Shown here piece after piece: positions 1 through 8,494 of a stretch of 64,000 nucleotides of DNA; position 1 is the first letter of the stretch, and every line of letters starts with the position of its first letter. The notes beneath the pieces are model-generated. The model was not told where the DNA came from and did not search any database. It saw nothing but the letters and a program-made list of their open reading frames with translations. The DNA lies in contig JAVETN010000007.1 in the NCBI GenBank assembly GCA_034006035.1, positions 62,001 through 126,000 of the forward strand. Reading direction: 5' to 3'. The position numbers and the translations under genes were made by a program. This stretch comes from Desulforegulaceae bacterium (lineage in GTDB: Bacteria > Desulfobacterota > Desulfobacteria > Desulfobacterales > JACKCP01).

Positions 1-289
1 TCCTTTCAACTCTTTATTATAAAATATATTGAGATTTAAAAAACTTTTACCATTTTTACTTGTCTTTAGCATTGTGTAATAATATTTAAAATCAAAAGTG
101 CAAAATGTTTTTTGATTTAAAATATAAATATTATTAAAAAAAAGATGTTTGTTCAAGGTATTCATCAGATAAAAAAAATATATAATTTAATATCTTAGAC
201 AGATTATTTGTTTTGGATAACTATGGATTTTTAGAATATAAGTCAAGAAAAATATTTAGGTCTATCAAGGACCAAGGAGTATAAATAAA
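1..289. other. AT-rich leader, no gene seen
   Basis: No reading frame or RNA gene is recognisable. The stretch is almost pure A/T until a Shine-Dalgarno-like AAGGAG at 274-279, ten bases before the GTG start of the ABC-F gene. It probably holds that gene's promoter, but no convincing -35/-10 pair stands out from the A/T background. Confidence 0.5.
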
Positions 290-2128
290 GTGATTTCAGT
301 TTCAGGGGTAACAAAAAGTTTTGGTCAAAATGTTTTGTTTGACTCAATAAACTTTAAAATAAATTCAGGTGAAAAAGTAGGGCTGGTAGGCAAAAACGGG
401 CATGGGAAGTCAACCCTTTTGCGACTTATCACAGGTGGAACTGAACCTGACCAGGGTGAAATAATGACACCTAGAAACTACAAAACAGGCTATTTGACCC
501 AGATATTAGATTTTTCAAAGGAAACTCTTTTAAAAGAAGTTTCTGCCTCCCTTCCGCCAAATGAGAAGGAAAGTATTTGGAAAGCTGAAAAAATTCTTTC
601 AGGGCTTGGTTTTTCAGTTTCAGATTTTGAAAGATCTCCAAAGGAATTTTCAGGGGGGTATCAGGTGAGAATAAATCTTGCAAAACTTCTTGTGGGAGAG
701 CCAGACTTTCTTCTTCTTGACGAGCCTACAAACTATCTTGATATAGTTTCCATAAGATGGTTGAAAGAATTTTTATCCAAATGGCCAAAGGAATTTTTGT
801 TAATCACCCATGACAGAAGATTTATGGATTCTGTGGTAACCCATGTTGCAGGTATTCATCGGAAAAAATTGAAAAAAGTCCAAGGGAATACCCAGTCATA
901 TTATGAGAAAATAATTTTAGAAGAAGAAATTTATGAAAAAACAAGGGTAAATGAAGAAAAAAGAAAAAAAGAAGTAGAACTTTTTATTACAAGATTTCGT
1001 GCCAAGGCAAGGCTTGCTGGAATGGTTCAGTCAAGGGTGAAATCTTTGGAAAAAATGGGCAGTAAGCAAAAACTGGATAAAATTGAACAGCTGGATTTTT
1101 CCTTTAATGAGGTCCCTTTTTCAGGAAAACAGATTTTAAATGTAAAAAATCTTGATTTTTCCTACTCAGAAGAAAAAAAAATTATAAGCAATTTAAGTTT
1201 TTCAATTAATTCAGGGGAAAAAATAGGAATAATTGGTGCAAATGGTCGTGGAAAAACAACTCTTGTAAAAATCCTTTCAGGAATCATTCAGCCTGATTCA
1301 GGTAAAATAAATTTTAACAACAACGCAAGGCCAGGAGTTTATGTTCAGGATTTTCTTGATGATTTAAAAGATGAAAACACTGTTGAAGATGAAGTGTTTT
1401 ACGCAAACAATGAACTTGACAGGACAAAGGTAAGATCCATTTGCGGAGCAATGCTTTTTCCAGGAGATGATGCCTTAAAGCCTGTGGGTATTCTTTCAGG
1501 GGGAGAAAGAAGCAGGGTGATGCTTGGAAAGCTTTTGGCAAGACCAACAAATTTTTTGTTTCTTGATGAGCCTACCAACCATCTTGATATGGATTCTTGT
1601 GATGCTCTTCTTTCAGCACTGGACAATTTTTCAGGAGCGGTTTTAATGGTTACCCATAATGAAATGCTTCTTGATGCGGTTGCTCAAAAACTCATAGTTT
1701 TTTATCGTGATAAAATTGAAGTTTTTGAAGGGACTTATCAGGAGTTTCTAGAAAAGGTGGGGTGGGAAGAAGAGCTGGGCGAACAGTCTAAAAAAGAAGT
1801 TTCTGAAAACAATCAGGATAAAAAACTGATTAAAAGGCAAAGAGCCATTGTAATTCAGGAAAAATCAAGGGCAGTTCGTCCTTTAAAAAAAGAAATCAAG
1901 AAAATTGAAGATAAAATAATTTTATTTGAAGAGGAGGAAAAAAAGCTTGGAGATGATATGCAAAATGCTTCTGAAACAGGAGATGTGGAAAAAATGAGCA
2001 GTGTTTCCAAGCGTATTTCAATTGTTCAGGAAGAAATTGAAAGTTTGTTTGATGAGCTTGAGTTAAAAACAATAGAGCTTGAAGAACTTGAATTAAAATT
2101 TGAAAAAGACATTGTTAATTTACAATAA
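290..2128 (+). CDS. ABC-F family ATPase (translation-associated, soluble)
   Basis: A 612-residue protein with two ABC domains in tandem and no membrane segment, the ABC-F plan. Domain 1 has Walker A GKNGHGKST near residues 34-42, signature FSGGYQ near 120 and Walker B LLLDEPTNYLD near 141. Domain 2 repeats this with GANGRGKTT, LSGGERSR and FLFLDEPTNHLD. The ~80-residue interdomain linker is charged and helical. The last ~90 residues are Lys/Glu-rich and predicted coiled coil, as in Uup/YheS-type members. ABC-F proteins act on the ribosome (E-site binding, stall relief or antibiotic protection); the subfamily is not decided here. The start is GTG with AAGGAG ten bases upstream. Confidence 0.9.
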   Translation: MISVSGVTKSFGQNVLFDSINFKINSGEKVGLVGKNGHGKSTLLRLITGGTEPDQGEIMTPRNYKTGYLTQILDFSKETLLKEVSASLPPNEKESIWKAEKILSGLGFSVSDFERSPKEFSGGYQVRINLAKLLVGEPDFLLLDEPTNYLDIVSIRWLKEFLSKWPKEFLLITHDRRFMDSVVTHVAGIHRKKLKKVQGNTQSYYEKIILEEEIYEKTRVNEEKRKKEVELFITRFRAKARLAGMVQSRVKSLEKMGSKQKLDKIEQLDFSFNEVPFSGKQILNVKNLDFSYSEEKKIISNLSFSINSGEKIGIIGANGRGKTTLVKILSGIIQPDSGKINFNNNARPGVYVQDFLDDLKDENTVEDEVFYANNELDRTKVRSICGAMLFPGDDALKPVGILSGGERSRVMLGKLLARPTNFLFLDEPTNHLDMDSCDALLSALDNFSGAVLMVTHNEMLLDAVAQKLIVFYRDKIEVFEGTYQEFLEKVGWEEELGEQSKKEVSENNQDKKLIKRQRAIVIQEKSRAVRPLKKEIKKIEDKIILFEEEEKKLGDDMQNASETGDVEKMSSVSKRISIVQEEIESLFDELELKTIELEELELKFEKDIVNLQ

Positions 2129-2163
2129 TTACCCCTGATGAAACTTTGATTTATTTTGTATAA

Positions 2164-2271
2164 AACTTTCAAGTTTTTAGCCAACTCATCTTAATCTTAA
2201 GGGCAAATAGAACTTGAAGAGTTTGGTTTGTCTTTTTATTGTTTTTTAGATTTGAACCAAACTTGAAAGTT
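2164..2271. repeat. Nested inverted repeats between genes
   Basis: A perfect 13-bp inverted repeat (2164-2176 AACTTTCAAGTTT with 2259-2271) encloses and overlaps a second 9-bp pair (2220-2228 AGTTTGGTT with 2255-2263). The second could form a hairpin downstream of the ABC-F gene. No target-site duplication is seen, so a mobile origin is not shown. It may be a folded 3' UTR or a weak terminator. Confidence 0.4.
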
Positions 2272-2348
2272 ACTCAATATCAGAGTATATTTTACCTCAA
2301 ACCCTTAATTCAGGTTTTAATTAGTTTTGAAAGGATTTATTAAGATAA

Positions 2349-2588
2349 ATGAAAAATAAAAAAGATTTAATAACAGGTATTGTTCTTTTGGCCGCCTCCA
2401 TTGCTGTTATTGTAAAGTTTTTTGTTCAAAGACAGGAGCTGGAAGCAATTACAGGGTCTGTTTTTTTTGTTAACCTAAGTTTTGTGATTTTTTCTCTTCT
2501 TCTTGGGGGAGCAGGAATTAAAAAAATATTTTTTCCGAAAAACAAAATAAAACCTGATAACTCAGACAGGGATAATAGGGATATATGA
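2349..2588 (+). CDS. Small two-TM membrane protein, unknown
   Basis: A 79-residue protein with two hydrophobic segments (about residues 9-26 and 39-58) joined by a short polar turn (QRQELEAI) and a basic/charged tail. No family recognised. Its last codons overlap the start of the next gene by four bases (ATGA-type), so the two are almost certainly co-translated. It may be a membrane anchor or partner of the GAF-ATPase; that is inference from the overlap only. Confidence 0.65.
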   Translation: MKNKKDLITGIVLLAASIAVIVKFFVQRQELEAITGSVFFVNLSFVIFSLLLGGAGIKKIFFPKNKIKPDNSDRDNRDI

Positions 2589-4876
2589 ACGAAAACATCG
2601 ATGATATTCAGCATCTTAAGTCAGAAGTAGAGTACAGAACCAAGCTTCAGACTATCACCAATAAAATTAATGGTGCTGTAAAACTTGATGAAATTTTAAT
2701 AAATTTAAAGGATGAAATTACTTCTCTTTTTGAATGTGACAGGCTTACTATTTATTATGTTGACGGTGTAAAAAAAGAGCTTGTTTCAAGATTTAAAACC
2801 GGAGATGAAATATCTGAAATTCGAGTTCCAATTTCCCAAACCTCCCTTGCTGGTTATTGTGTTTATAAGCAAGCACTTGTAAACATTGAAAATGTTTATG
2901 ACGATAAAGAATTGAAAAAAATGGATCCTGAGCTGGAGTTTGACAAAAGCTGGGATAAAAAAACCGGATTTACAACAAGGCAGGTTCTTGTTGTTCCCAT
3001 AATTTATAAAAAATTTCTTCTTGGAGCTGTTCAGCTTATAAACAAAAAAAGCGGAATGGCCTTTGAAAAAAGGGATGAAATTTATGTTCTTGAGCTTGCC
3101 CAGGTTCTTGGAATAGCCCTTCATAATCAAAAAAGACTTGCAACTCAAAGGCGACCGAGAAAATTTGATTACCTTCTTGAAAATCATATTCTAACCAAAA
3201 AAGAGCTTGATAACGCAACTTCAAAAGCAAGGAGTTTGAAAAAAAGCGTAGAAGAAATACTTTTAAAAGAGTTTAGGATTTCAAAAGACGATATTGGGGA
3301 ATCAATAGCAAGATATTTCAAAGTAAATTATGTTAAATTTGAATCAACAATGCCAATTCCAGGCGAACTTATGAGGGGTCTTAAAGTATCTTTTCTTAAG
3401 AGCAATAAATGGGTACCTGTAAAAACAGATGAAGAGGGCTATCCCTTAATTGCAATAGACAACCCCGAAGACATCCAGAGGATTTCTGATATTAAGTCTC
3501 TTTTTCCGGGACAAAAAGTTAAATATTGTTTTTCTTTTAAAGAAGATATTTTAAAAATGCTTGAACACTTCACCCAAAAAGAGGATCAACTTGACTCTAT
3601 AGATGAAATTTTGTCACAGATGAGTGAAGAAGAAATTGAGGTGGAAGAAGCAGAATCAGCAGTAAGTGAGGAAAGTTCTGCAATTGTTCAGCTGGTAAAT
3701 AAAATAATCCTTGATGCCAATTCAAGAAATGTTTCAGATATTCATATAGAACCTTATTTAGGTAAAACCAATACTGAGGTAAGATTTAGAATTGATGGTT
3801 CTTGTATGCTTTATCAGACAGTTCCTTATCATTTTAAGAATGCAATTGTTTCAAGGCTTAAAATCATGGCAGATCTTGATATTGCAGAAAAAAGAAAGCC
3901 CCAGGACGGAAAAATAAAGTTTAAAAAATTTGGAGGAAAAGACTTAGAGCTTCGTATGGCAACAATTCCAACCCAGGGCGGGGTGGAAGATGTTGTTTTA
4001 AGGCTTCTTGCTTCAGGGGATCCTATTCCCCTTGTTGATATGGGATTTTCCAAAAGAAATTTTGATGAATTTATAAAATGCATAGCAATGCCCTATGGAA
4101 TTGTTCTTGTATGCGGTCCTACAGGTTCGGGTAAAACAACAACTCTTCATTCTGCCCTTGGATATATAAATAAACCTGAAAGAAAAATATGGACAGCTGA
4201 AGACCCAGTTGAAATAACTCAGAAAGGTCTTCGCCAGGTTCAGGTCAGGCCCAAAATAGGATTTGATTTTGCGGCTGCCATGAGGTCTTTTCTCAGGGCT
4301 GATCCCGATGTTATAATGGTTGGTGAAATGAGGGATAAGGAAACTACTCAAATAGGCATTGAGGCTTCTCTTACAGGTCATCTTGTTTTTTCAACTCTTC
4401 ATACAAACTCTGCTCCTGAAACTATTACAAGGCTTCTTGATATGGGGATGGATCCTTTTAATTTTGCCGATGCAATTCTTTGTATCATGGCTCAGAGGCT
4501 TGTAAGAACACTTTGTAAACACTGCAAGGAAGAGTATCATCCAACTAAAGACGAATATTTTGAACTTGTTCATGAATATGGAGACAAAGCATTTGAAAAG
4601 CATCTTAAAATTCCATATTCAAAAGATCTTGTTTTATATAGGCCTAATGGATGCCAAAAGTGTAATCAAACTGGTTATTTAGGACGAACAGGGCTTCATG
4701 AGCTTCTTTTAGGCAGCGATAAACTTAAAAAGCTTATTCAAAGACAGTCATTAATGGAAGAACTTAAAAACCAGGGTATTGAAGACGGAATGACAACTCT
4801 TAAGCAAGATGGAATTGATAAAGTTTTTCAGGGTAAGTGCGATCTTATTCAGGTTAGAAAAGTCTGTATTAATTAG
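2585..4876 (+). CDS. GAF-MshEN-PilB/GspE-type secretion/pilus ATPase
   Basis: A 763-residue protein in three parts. Residues ~20-185 look like a GAF sensory domain. Residues ~195-330 match the MshEN/T2SSE N-terminal domain. From ~350 it is a type II secretion/type IV pilus ATPase: Walker A GPTGSGKTTT, Asp-box DPVEIT, Walker B-region VIMVGEMRD, His-box STLHTNSA, and a tetracysteine zinc site (CKHC plus CQKC). Such ATPases power pilus or pseudopilus assembly at the inner membrane. No other pilus gene is adjacent. The N-terminal GAF suggests control by a small ligand. Four-base overlap with the small membrane protein upstream. Confidence 0.9.
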   Translation: MNENIDDIQHLKSEVEYRTKLQTITNKINGAVKLDEILINLKDEITSLFECDRLTIYYVDGVKKELVSRFKTGDEISEIRVPISQTSLAGYCVYKQALVNIENVYDDKELKKMDPELEFDKSWDKKTGFTTRQVLVVPIIYKKFLLGAVQLINKKSGMAFEKRDEIYVLELAQVLGIALHNQKRLATQRRPRKFDYLLENHILTKKELDNATSKARSLKKSVEEILLKEFRISKDDIGESIARYFKVNYVKFESTMPIPGELMRGLKVSFLKSNKWVPVKTDEEGYPLIAIDNPEDIQRISDIKSLFPGQKVKYCFSFKEDILKMLEHFTQKEDQLDSIDEILSQMSEEEIEVEEAESAVSEESSAIVQLVNKIILDANSRNVSDIHIEPYLGKTNTEVRFRIDGSCMLYQTVPYHFKNAIVSRLKIMADLDIAEKRKPQDGKIKFKKFGGKDLELRMATIPTQGGVEDVVLRLLASGDPIPLVDMGFSKRNFDEFIKCIAMPYGIVLVCGPTGSGKTTTLHSALGYINKPERKIWTAEDPVEITQKGLRQVQVRPKIGFDFAAAMRSFLRADPDVIMVGEMRDKETTQIGIEASLTGHLVFSTLHTNSAPETITRLLDMGMDPFNFADAILCIMAQRLVRTLCKHCKEEYHPTKDEYFELVHEYGDKAFEKHLKIPYSKDLVLYRPNGCQKCNQTGYLGRTGLHELLLGSDKLKKLIQRQSLMEELKNQGIEDGMTTLKQDGIDKVFQGKCDLIQVRKVCIN

Positions 4877-4916
4877 AAAATTGTTGAAATCATTAATTTT
4901 GTTTATTTAAGATAAA

Positions 4917-4944
4917 AAATTACAGGGTCTAAACCCTGTAATTT
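4917..4944 (-). terminator. Rho-independent terminator of the FKBP gene
   Basis: An 11-bp perfect stem (4917-4927 AAATTACAGGG with 4934-4944) around a 6-nt loop. On the minus strand it is followed by a T-run, so it best serves the FKBP gene that ends at 4961. It could also stop the convergent ATPase transcript. Confidence 0.8.
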
Positions 4945-4960
4945 AGTTAATCAACAATTT

Positions 4961-5389
4961 TTATGATACAGCAACAACCTCAACTTCAAAAACAAGTTTT
5001 TTTCCTGCCAGGAAATGATTTGCGTCAATAGTAACCTTGTTGGTTTCGATTTTTTTAACTACAAGGGGAATTATTTGTCCTGTTTCTGTTTGTGACTCAA
5101 GCTGCATTCCTTCTTTGAGTTCCAGATTTTCTGGAAACATTGATTTATCATATTCTGCAACAAGATCTTCTCTTCTTTCGCCGTATCCTTCTTCAGGAGA
5201 AACAACAATTTCTTTGGTTTCACCCACTTTCATCCCGTCTACGCCTTTTTCAAATCCTGGTATCATCTGGCCGGCACCCATTGTAAATTCAAGCGGCTCT
5301 CTTCCCTTTGAAGAATCAAAGGTTTCTCCGTTTTCAAGCTTGCCTGTGTAATGCACTTTAATTGTTTTACCGTTTTGGGCTAAAGTCAT
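4961..5389 (-). CDS. slyD: SlyD-like FKBP peptidyl-prolyl isomerase
   Basis: A 142-residue cytoplasmic FKBP-type prolyl cis-trans isomerase and chaperone. The FKBP core is split by an inserted flap (IF) domain as in SlyD: N-terminal part with HYTGKLENGETFDSS and MIPGFEKGVDGMKVGE, the insert around residues 70-120, then return to the core at DANHFLAGKKLVFEVEV. The metal-binding His/Cys-rich tail of E. coli SlyD is absent, as in many short homologues. It is a single gene with its own terminator; a weak hairpin plus T-run lies in its leader. Confidence 0.9.
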   Translation of the reverse strand: MTLAQNGKTIKVHYTGKLENGETFDSSKGREPLEFTMGAGQMIPGFEKGVDGMKVGETKEIVVSPEEGYGERREDLVAEYDKSMFPENLELKEGMQLESQTETGQIIPLVVKKIETNKVTIDANHFLAGKKLVFEVEVVAVS

Positions 5390-5412
5390 TAAAATTACCT
5401 TTCATTTTTGTT

Positions 5413-5435
5413 AAAAAAAATGCCTTGTACAGGCA
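5413..5435 (-). terminator. Weak hairpin plus T8 in the slyD-like leader
   Basis: On the minus strand a 5-bp stem (TGCCT/AGGCA, loop GTACA) is followed directly by eight T residues, 23 bases before the FKBP start. It has the shape of a minimal attenuator but the stem is short; it may be chance. Confidence 0.25.
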
Positions 5436-5638
5436 AAATTTTAATCAATAGTTAAATAAAAATTCTGATTTTTGATCAATTAATAATACAAAAAAAGATT
5501 AATTCTTAGTTGGTTCTAAAGAATAAAAATAATTTTTGAGGGATTAAAACATAATTGATTTGTCAGAGTTAACTGATTTTTTTAACCAGTTATTTAAACA
5601 CTAATTGCAGATTTATAAATTTCAAGGATAAAATAAAA

Positions 5639-5663
5639 AAACAGGACAAAAAATGTCCTGTTT
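5639..5663 (-). terminator. Rho-independent terminator of the bacterioferritin gene
   Basis: A 10-bp perfect stem (AAACAGGACA, 5639-5648, with 5654-5663) and a T-rich tail on the minus strand, 46 bases downstream of the bacterioferritin stop. The stretch from here to 5390 holds no gene. Confidence 0.85.
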
Positions 5664-5708
5664 ATTGTTTTGAACTTAAAAGATAAATCGAAAAACTTCA
5701 GGTAAAAA

Positions 5709-6242
5709 TTAATTGGCTGTGTTTACAAATCCGTTTGCCCCAGTACCTGTATCAGAAGGAGTCCCTGCAATTTTTGCAAGGTAGGTGTTTCCAAGTCTTT
5801 CAATATGTTCTTTAACATCATCAAAATAATTGAAATGTGCCTGCTCCTCGTCAATTATCTGCTCAAATATTTTCACGCTTGTGCTGTCTCCGTTTTCCCT
5901 GCATATCAGGGCAAACTGATTGTATTTGTCTATAGTGTCATCTTCAAGTTCTGCATCAAAACCAAAGATTAAATTAACATCCTGACCTTTTGTGACTTTA
6001 TCCAAAGGTTCTGTTACTGGCTCTCCGCCAAGTTCTTTGATTCTTTCAGCAAACATTTCACCATGGCGCATTTCATCTATTGCAATGAGTTTCACCTTGG
6101 CTGCAAGTTCGCCATAGTCCATATCGTCTAAATTGTAATGCTGATTCATATACTGATGAATGGCATGAAGTTCCATAGCTCTGGCTTCATTAAGAGCGTC
6201 TATAACCTTTTGTCTTCTTTCTTTTTTTTCGGCTGTTGTCAT
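5709..6242 (-). CDS. bfr: Bacterioferritin / ferritin-like di-iron protein
   Basis: A 177-residue four-helix ferritin-like protein for iron storage and ferroxidase detoxification. Di-iron ligands are visible as ExxH pairs: MELHAIHQY (helix A), DEMRHGE (helix B) and DEEQAHFNYF (helix D). The Met in DEMRH corresponds to the haem-ligand Met of E. coli Bfr, so it may bind haem between subunits. The C-terminal ~20 residues (Thr/Gly/Asn-rich) extend past the usual end. A dense cluster of TTGATTTT/AAAATCAA half-sites lies 48-75 bp upstream. With the SOR gene at 63.5 kb it fits oxidative-stress defence of an anaerobe. Confidence 0.88.
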   Translation of the reverse strand: MTTAEKKERRQKVIDALNEARAMELHAIHQYMNQHYNLDDMDYGELAAKVKLIAIDEMRHGEMFAERIKELGGEPVTEPLDKVTKGQDVNLIFGFDAELEDDTIDKYNQFALICRENGDSTSVKIFEQIIDEEQAHFNYFDDVKEHIERLGNTYLAKIAGTPSDTGTGANGFVNTAN

Positions 6243-6289
6243 TATTGCCTCCGTTTTTTTATGGGTTTAAAATCAATATGAATAACTAT

Positions 6290-6316
6290 AAAATCAAGTT
6301 TTGATTTTAATCAAAA
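6290..6316. promoter_or_regulatory. Overlapping palindromes upstream of bacterioferritin
   Basis: Two overlapping perfect dyads share one half-site: AAAATCAA-N3-TTGATTTT (6290-6308) and TTTTGATT-N2-AATCAAAA (6299-6316). They sit between the acyltransferase stop codon and the bacterioferritin start, where an iron or peroxide repressor could bind. In such an AT-rich genome chance is possible, and a terminator role for the upstream operon is an alternative. Confidence 0.35.
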
Positions 6317-6978
6317 TATTTTAAATGAGGTTTTAGTTTGTTTTCAAGTTTTTGTCTGTATTTTTCCAATAATTCAATGTTTTCGGTTTTTTCAACCTTT
6401 ATAGGCTCTCCGTAAACAATTTTAACTTTTGAAAAAGGTTTTGGAATTATAAATTTATCCCAGCTTGAGGCGTGCCAGTCTTTTTCAGTGATTGAGTGCA
6501 TGGGAACAAGATAACCACCAATGGTGGCTGCCATTTTAACTGCACCGTTTTTTACTATTCCAACAGGACCTGTGGGTCCGTCCACAATATGGGCTCCAAT
6601 TCCTGATTTCTCAACTTGTTCAATCATTTCGTTAAGAGCATCTTTTCCACCCCTTGAAGAAGAACCCCGTGCACAATGCCATCCTGTATGTTTTGCAACT
6701 CCTGCTATCATTTCACCGTCTTTGCTTTTGCTTATCATAAGTGATGGATTTAGATGGGAGTAGGTTTTGAAATATCTGATATATGAAAAAAACTGCTGAT
6801 GGAGTGTACATAAAATTACTTTTTCACCTTTATTTAAAAGGTTCATCCATTTTTTTTCATTTACAACTTCAAATCTTAATGTTTTTGAGTATGTCCTGAT
6901 AAAATGATAAACAAGCCTAATAAATTTTTTGTCAGTAATTAAGTTTTTTGTATTTATTTTCATTTTTTTCCTTTTCAA
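6307..6978 (-). CDS. DUF374 lysophospholipid acyltransferase-like protein
   Basis: About 223 residues, of the DUF374/LPLAT-like family, presumed to acylate a lipid or lipid A precursor at the inner membrane. Diagnostic motifs are SKSKDGEMIAGVAKHTGW, ARGSSSRGGKDAL and VDGPTGPVGIVKNG, followed by a GEPIKVE segment. The first ATG overlaps the PLD gene stop (ATGA); the internal Met6 at 6963 has AAAGGA just upstream and may be the true start. Fourth gene from the end of a long minus-strand run. Confidence 0.85.
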   Translation of the reverse strand: MKRKKMKINTKNLITDKKFIRLVYHFIRTYSKTLRFEVVNEKKWMNLLNKGEKVILCTLHQQFFSYIRYFKTYSHLNPSLMISKSKDGEMIAGVAKHTGWHCARGSSSRGGKDALNEMIEQVEKSGIGAHIVDGPTGPVGIVKNGAVKMAATIGGYLVPMHSITEKDWHASSWDKFIIPKPFSKVKIVYGEPIKVEKTENIELLEKYRQKLENKLKPHLKYFD

Positions 6979-8405
6979 AAAGTTGAAATTCCTGTTTTTT
7001 CCATAAATAAATATAAATATCTTTTTAAAAACAAATTTTTACCAAGTTTATCATAGTCCAGACTGAATTGTTTTGAGTCTGTATTTGAAAATAAGATATT
7101 AACATAGTTTACAACATCTTTAAAAAAAGTTGTATCTGTTTTTGCTTTTACAATAACATTGGTTTCAAGATTATAGTTGTCAAGGTTTCTTCTGGTAAGG
7201 TTGGCAGAGCCTGTGATAAGAAAATTTTCTCCCGAGGATTTTTTTATGAGAACAAGTTTTGAGTGAAGCTGGTTTCCTTTGGTATTTCCCCATTTTACAA
7301 AAATCCCGCTGTTATTTAGTTCTTTTCCAGTAACTCTATTTGGGATTCCATTTTTTTTTCTTCCAAAAGCGTCTTTATTAGCATCAAGCAAAACCTTTAC
7401 TTTTACTCCTCTTTTTGCAGCTGACTTAAGTGCTTTTATTGTTTTTCTATGGGAAAGATAAAACATTACAAGCTCAAGACTATCTTCTTTTTGAGTTGAA
7501 TTAATAAGGCTTATTAAGTTTTGTGAAATTTTATTTTCTGTGACTATTTTTATTTTTTCCCTGGTTTCTTGATTGTCAAAATTAAAATTAAATTCAGGAA
7601 AGTTTTTAAAACCTGAAATTTCAAGTACTGCCTTTTCAGATTCAAGAAGATCAAGGGCTGCTTTTCCATTGAATAAAACACCGGCATTTAAGTGGTATGA
7701 ACTTGGGTCATGAGGATTAAAAGAGCTTACAATTGCAAAAATATCTGAAGAAGTGTTGCAGATAAAAGTTTTTCTGTGATTTGCCTTAAAGTTTAAAAGC
7801 TTGAAATAGCTTCTTATGGAAACTTTTTCATCTCCAAATGGGCTTTTTATTGTTTCAGCAGGAGAGTTTCCAAAACTTTTTAAAAAAACCCTGTAAAAAG
7901 CAGAGTAAACAGGGTTGCTGTCCCTTAATTCATCAAGGTTTGTAAATATCAGCTTGATTTTATTTTTTTCAAGTTCTTCAAATATAGGATTAACAAGGCC
8001 GTTGTATACTGTGTTTATTGGATCTGTAATTACACAGATAAAAATATCAGGATTTTGTTTCTTTTTTTCTATTAATGCATTTTTAAGCTTATTGGAAAGG
8101 CTTTGATCTTTTTTAAGAGGTTTTCCCATAAAGTCATTGAATAAAAACATATCAATAAGAATAAAGTCTTTTGCCTCATCAATTTTTTTTAAAATAGTAT
8201 TTAAAATTTCATGATCTTTTTCAAGGGTGTTTTCTTTATTAACCCAGGTCAGATCTTTTAAAAATTTGATTTGAGAAACATTTTGAAAATCACTTTCAAA
8301 GTTAGTTCCATCAGGAAGAGGTTTGATAAAATAAAAGATTCCAGTTGATAAAAGTATAGCTGCAATAAAAAACATTAATGGTTTGACTATTGGTCTTTTT
8401 TTCAT
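6975..8405 (-). CDS. Membrane-anchored phospholipase D-family protein
   Basis: 476 residues with an N-terminal hydrophobic anchor (residues ~8-27) and two PLD-type halves. The second half has a canonical HxKxxxx(D/E)-type motif, HSKLVLIKKSSGENFLITG with GSANLT. The first has HRKTFI followed by a degraded SSFNPHD segment. Two HKD halves make one active site in this family, so phosphodiesterase or phosphatidyltransferase activity is likely; the substrate is unknown. It overlaps the DUF374 gene by four bases, suggesting a joint lipid role. Confidence 0.8.
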   Translation of the reverse strand: MKKRPIVKPLMFFIAAILLSTGIFYFIKPLPDGTNFESDFQNVSQIKFLKDLTWVNKENTLEKDHEILNTILKKIDEAKDFILIDMFLFNDFMGKPLKKDQSLSNKLKNALIEKKKQNPDIFICVITDPINTVYNGLVNPIFEELEKNKIKLIFTNLDELRDSNPVYSAFYRVFLKSFGNSPAETIKSPFGDEKVSIRSYFKLLNFKANHRKTFICNTSSDIFAIVSSFNPHDPSSYHLNAGVLFNGKAALDLLESEKAVLEISGFKNFPEFNFNFDNQETREKIKIVTENKISQNLISLINSTQKEDSLELVMFYLSHRKTIKALKSAAKRGVKVKVLLDANKDAFGRKKNGIPNRVTGKELNNSGIFVKWGNTKGNQLHSKLVLIKKSSGENFLITGSANLTRRNLDNYNLETNVIVKAKTDTTFFKDVVNYVNILFSNTDSKQFSLDYDKLGKNLFLKRYLYLFMEKTGISTF

Positions 8406-8494
8406 TTTTTATTCACCTGTTTATTATCTGTAAAAAAAGCTTTTTGCCAAGATAAACTCCTTAGTAAGAGTTAGAGGGTTTTGTATAAATATAC

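Noticed and set aside
1314-1626. Long minus-strand frames inside the ABC-F gene and similar shadows in other large genes
   Set aside because: They overlap clear protein families on the other strand, show no codon bias of their own and have no ribosome sites.
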